Made by a program: the position numbers and the translations under genes
The notes under the pieces: generated by a model
Database searches by the model: none
Told to the model about the DNA's origin: nothing
Seen by the model: only the letters and a program-made list of their open reading frames with translations
Shown: piece by piece, positions 6,528-8,395 of the stretch
Numbering within the stretch: position 1 is the stretch's first letter
Layout: every line of letters starts with the position of its first letter
Assembly: GCA_934101275.1 (NCBI GenBank)
Contig: CAKOQM010000045.1
Coordinates: 1-8,395, forward strand
Length of the DNA: 8,395 nt
Direction of reading: 5' to 3'
Origin: an uncultured Bacilli bacterium
Lineage (GTDB): Bacteria; Bacillota_I; Bacilli_A; RF39; UBA660

Positions 6528-6536
6528 TGGTATAAT
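6528..6536 (+). promoter_or_regulatory. Extended -10 promoter of cysS
   Basis: TGGTATAAT is a perfect extended -10 (TATAAT at 6531-6536) with a weak -35 (TTTATG, 17 bases upstream). The start near 6543 leaves a leader of about 19 nt, too short for a T-box riboswitch. The ribosome site AAAAGGCGGG (6547-6556) is a slightly degenerate AAAGGAGG. Confidence 0.65.
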
Positions 6537-6561
6537 ACTCACTAAGAAAAGGCGGGATTAG

Positions 6562-7950
6562 ATGAAAATTTATAATACACTCACAAGAAAAGTAGAAACT
6601 TTTATTCCTCATGAAGAAGGAAAAGTTAAAATGTATACTTGTGGTCCAACCGTATACAATTATGCCCATATTGGTAATTTAAGAACCTATATTTTTGAAG
6701 ATATTTTAGAAAAGACTTTAAATTATTTAGGTTATAAAGTGACCAGATGTATGAATATTACAGACGTAGGACACTTAACGAGTGATTCTGATTCTGGAGA
6801 AGATAAAATGGTTAAAGGAGCCAAAAAAGAACACAAAACAGTTTTAGATATTGCTAAATTTTATACGGAAGCTTTTAAAAGTGATACGGCTAAGTTAAAT
6901 ATTAAGTGGCCAGAGATCGTATCCCCTGCGACTGAAAATATAGATATGTATTTTGAAATTATTCGTAAGCTTTTAAAAGAAGGTTATGCCTACGAAAGTG
7001 GAGGCAATATTTATTTTGATACTTCAAAGCTAAAAGATTATTACTGTCTTACCAATCACAAAGTCGATGAAATGGTTGTTGGTGCAAGAGAAAGTGTTCT
7101 AGAAGATAGTAATAAAAAAAATCAGGCTGACTTTGTTCTTTGGTTTACAAAATCAAAATTTGAAAGCCAAGAACTTAAATGGGAAAGTCCTTGGGGAGTA
7201 GGATACCCTGGTTGGCATATCGAATGTAGTGGGATTTCTATTAAAAATTTAGGTGAGTATTTAGATATTCACTGTGGTGGTGTGGATAACATTTTTCCCC
7301 ATCATACCAATGAAATTGCCCAAAGTGAAGCTTTCTTAGGTCATAAATGGTGTTCTTACTGGGTGCATGGAGAACACTTAAATGATGAAACAGGTAAAAT
7401 GAGTAAAAGTAAAGGTGACTTTTTAACCGTTTCCCTTTTAGAGAGTAAAGGATATGACCCCTTAGTATATCGTTTTATGTGTTTAAATAGCCATTATCGT
7501 AAACAATTGCTATTTAGTTATGATATTTTAGATAATATGACGCAAAGCTATCATAAATTAAAAAATAAAATAGCCGCTTTAAATAAAGAAGGAAATCTAA
7601 ACGAGACTTTTTATCATTTGTTTGATGAAAAATTTAAAAGCTATATCGCCGATGATTTAAATACGGCAAATGCGATTTCACTTATTTATGATTTATTAAA
7701 AAGTGAAGTAAATGACAAAACAAAATATGAACTTATTAAAGCTTGGGATAGTGTTTTATCACTTAATTTATTAAATGAAAAAGAATTAGATGCTGATTTA
7801 AAGAAATTTATTGAAGCAAAAATTGCTGAACGTCAAGAAGCAAAGAAAAATAAAGATTTTGTTACAGCAGATAAAATAAGAGAGGAATTAGAACAACGCG
7901 GAATTTTACTTAAAGATACAAGAGAAGGAGTCACTTATGAATTAATATAG
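6562..7950 (+). CDS. cysS: Cysteinyl-tRNA synthetase
   Basis: A 462-residue class I aminoacyl-tRNA synthetase that charges tRNA-Cys, full length for the family. The ATP-binding HIGH-type motif is H36-I-G-N39 within YTCGPTVYNYAHIGNLRTYIF. The second signature is K279-M-S-K-S283. The active-site zinc that selects cysteine would be held by C27, C222 (HIECSG), H247 (FPHHTNE) and E251, with the same 25- and 4-residue spacings as in the E. coli enzyme. The C-terminal DALR-type helical region (about 355-440) ends with the usual FVTADKIREELEQRGILLKDT segment (433-453). It has its own promoter and a terminator that overlaps its stop codon. The genes often found downstream in Firmicutes (mrnC, rlmB) are not the next gene here. 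Confidence 0.97.
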   Translation: MKIYNTLTRKVETFIPHEEGKVKMYTCGPTVYNYAHIGNLRTYIFEDILEKTLNYLGYKVTRCMNITDVGHLTSDSDSGEDKMVKGAKKEHKTVLDIAKFYTEAFKSDTAKLNIKWPEIVSPATENIDMYFEIIRKLLKEGYAYESGGNIYFDTSKLKDYYCLTNHKVDEMVVGARESVLEDSNKKNQADFVLWFTKSKFESQELKWESPWGVGYPGWHIECSGISIKNLGEYLDIHCGGVDNIFPHHTNEIAQSEAFLGHKWCSYWVHGEHLNDETGKMSKSKGDFLTVSLLESKGYDPLVYRFMCLNSHYRKQLLFSYDILDNMTQSYHKLKNKIAALNKEGNLNETFYHLFDEKFKSYIADDLNTANAISLIYDLLKSEVNDKTKYELIKAWDSVLSLNLLNEKELDADLKKFIEAKIAERQEAKKNKDFVTADKIREELEQRGILLKDTREGVTYELI

Positions 7951-7972
7951 GCAGAGATGTCTATATTTTTTT
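7944..7972 (+). terminator. Terminator overlapping the cysS stop codon
   Basis: AATATAGGCA (7944-7953) pairs with TGTCTATATT (7958-7967) around GAGA, a 10-bp stem with one G-U pair, followed by T residues to 7972. The TAG stop (7948-7950) lies inside the left arm, so the last cysS codons are part of the terminator. Confidence 0.85.
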
Positions 7973-7992
7973 GACATGTTTTGTCGAATCGG

Positions 7993-8020
7993 TTGCAAAT
8001 AAATTTTTTATATGTAGAAT
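7993..8020 (+). promoter_or_regulatory. Promoter of the Rpn-like gene
   Basis: TTGCAA (7993-7998) and TAGAAT (8015-8020) are spaced by 16 bases. Transcription should start near 8027, at the edge of the 16-nt palindrome at 8028-8043. Confidence 0.55.
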
Positions 8021-8027
8021 AAGGGCA

Positions 8028-8043
8028 GTTTTTTCGAAAAAAC
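8028..8043 (+). repeat. Perfect 16-nt palindrome at the predicted transcription start
   Basis: GTTTTTTCGAAAAAAC is fully self-complementary. It lies at about +1 to +17 of the predicted transcript, where a bound regulator would block initiation. It is too A/T-rich and tight-turned to be a typical terminator. The role is inferred; the symmetry is seen. Confidence 0.5.
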
Positions 8044-8065
8044 ATCAAATGAAAGGATTAAATAT

Positions 8066-8395
8066 ATGATAACAAATACAACAGCAAAAGAAAAAATTAA
8101 ATTTCCTTTGCTTAAAGATAAGGTAGCTAAAAAATTATTTACTGAGAAGAAAGTAGGTTTAGAGTATCTTCGGAAGATCATCAGTCTAGCTATCGGTATT
8201 CCTGTGGATATGATTGATAAAGATATCAAACTCATTCATCCAAGTATTGGAATAAACAAAAATATCGTTAATTCCGAGGCGGATGTGGTCTTAGAAAATG
8301 ATGAATTCTATGTTAATCTAGAAATTAATTATTATAATAATGAAACCAGTGATATTAAAAATGGTTTATATTTATGTCACTTACTGTTAAGACAA
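8066..8395 (+). CDS. Rpn/PD-(D/E)XK nuclease or transposase-like protein, N-terminal part (cut by window)
   Basis: An ATG at 8066, 8 nt after a GAAAGGA ribosome site (8051-8057), opens a frame of 110 codons that runs off the window. The segment HPSIGINKNIVNSEADVVLE continues to FYVNLEINYYNNE (81-93). The spacing of D73 and E86-x-N88 fits the core of the PD-(D/E)XK fold as used by the Rpn (YhgA-like) recombination-promoting nucleases and related families. These proteins cleave DNA and are common, often in multiple copies, in uncultured Firmicutes. The last motif residue is N88 rather than the Q or K often seen, and since the C-terminal half is not visible, activity and exact family remain open. 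It lies directly after cysS in place of a housekeeping neighbour. Confidence 0.65.
   Translation, partial: MITNTTAKEKIKFPLLKDKVAKKLFTEKKVGLEYLRKIISLAIGIPVDMIDKDIKLIHPSIGINKNIVNSEADVVLENDEFYVNLEINYYNNETSDIKNGLYLCHLLLRQ

Noticed and set aside
8008..8235. Minus-strand 75-residue open frame at the right edge
   Set aside because: It overlaps the + strand Rpn-like gene, which has a promoter, a ribosome site and a recognisable nuclease motif; the minus-strand product looks like a shadow.
1..8395. Reassigned TGA codon as in Mycoplasma-type genomes
   Set aside because: All tryptophans come from TGG and every gene is full length without reading TGA; the absence of TGA stops among seven complete genes is weak evidence only.
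1..8395. CRISPR array, insertion sequence with terminal repeats, or tRNA/rRNA genes
   Set aside because: No regularly spaced repeats, no paired terminal repeats around the kinase loci and no RNA gene signatures were seen on either strand.

Overview
The window is a low-GC, gene-dense stretch with every supported gene on the + strand. The purine-rich Shine-Dalgarno sequences, the sigma-A-type promoters (often extended -10 TGnTATAAT), the U-tailed hairpin terminators and the gene set secG(tail)-rnr-smpB-cysS point to a Bacilli/Mollicutes-type Firmicute, perhaps an uncultured gut lineage. The complete genes stop with TAA, or TAG for cysS, and none with TGA. Tryptophans are TGG and no in-frame TGA is needed, so the standard bacterial code fits.

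Layout. Bases 1-47 look like the last codons of secG. Positions 117-1666 hold a two-gene module: a short HipA/CtkA-type protein kinase, then a protein that joins a HipA N-terminal-like (HipS-like) region to a HIRAN domain. Next comes rnr (RNase R, 1789-3921) with its own strong promoter and terminator. A second, longer HipA-family kinase (4053-5240) follows and runs, with an 18-nt gap, into smpB (5259-5687). A 300-nt gap after smpB contains a good promoter, several hairpins and a strong terminator, which is either a small RNA or an attenuated leader for the following GNAT acetyltransferase (5988-6497). Then cysS (6562-7950) has its own promoter and a terminator that folds over its stop codon. 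The right edge carries the start of an Rpn/PD-(D/E)XK-type nuclease or transposase-like gene (8066 onward, cut by the window).

How the parts relate. RNase R and SmpB are partners in tmRNA ribosome rescue and RNA quality control, and secG-rnr-smpB is a familiar Firmicute gene order. Here that order is opened twice, once on each side of rnr, by unrelated-looking HipA-family kinase loci. The most interesting unit is the kinase plus HipS-HIRAN pair: the subdomain that is fused to the kinase in classical HipA is on a separate protein, and it is fused to a domain whose eukaryotic relatives bind DNA ends. No HipB-like helix-turn-helix gene is present in the window. By inference this could be a toxin-antitoxin or defence module with a DNA-end-sensing regulator.
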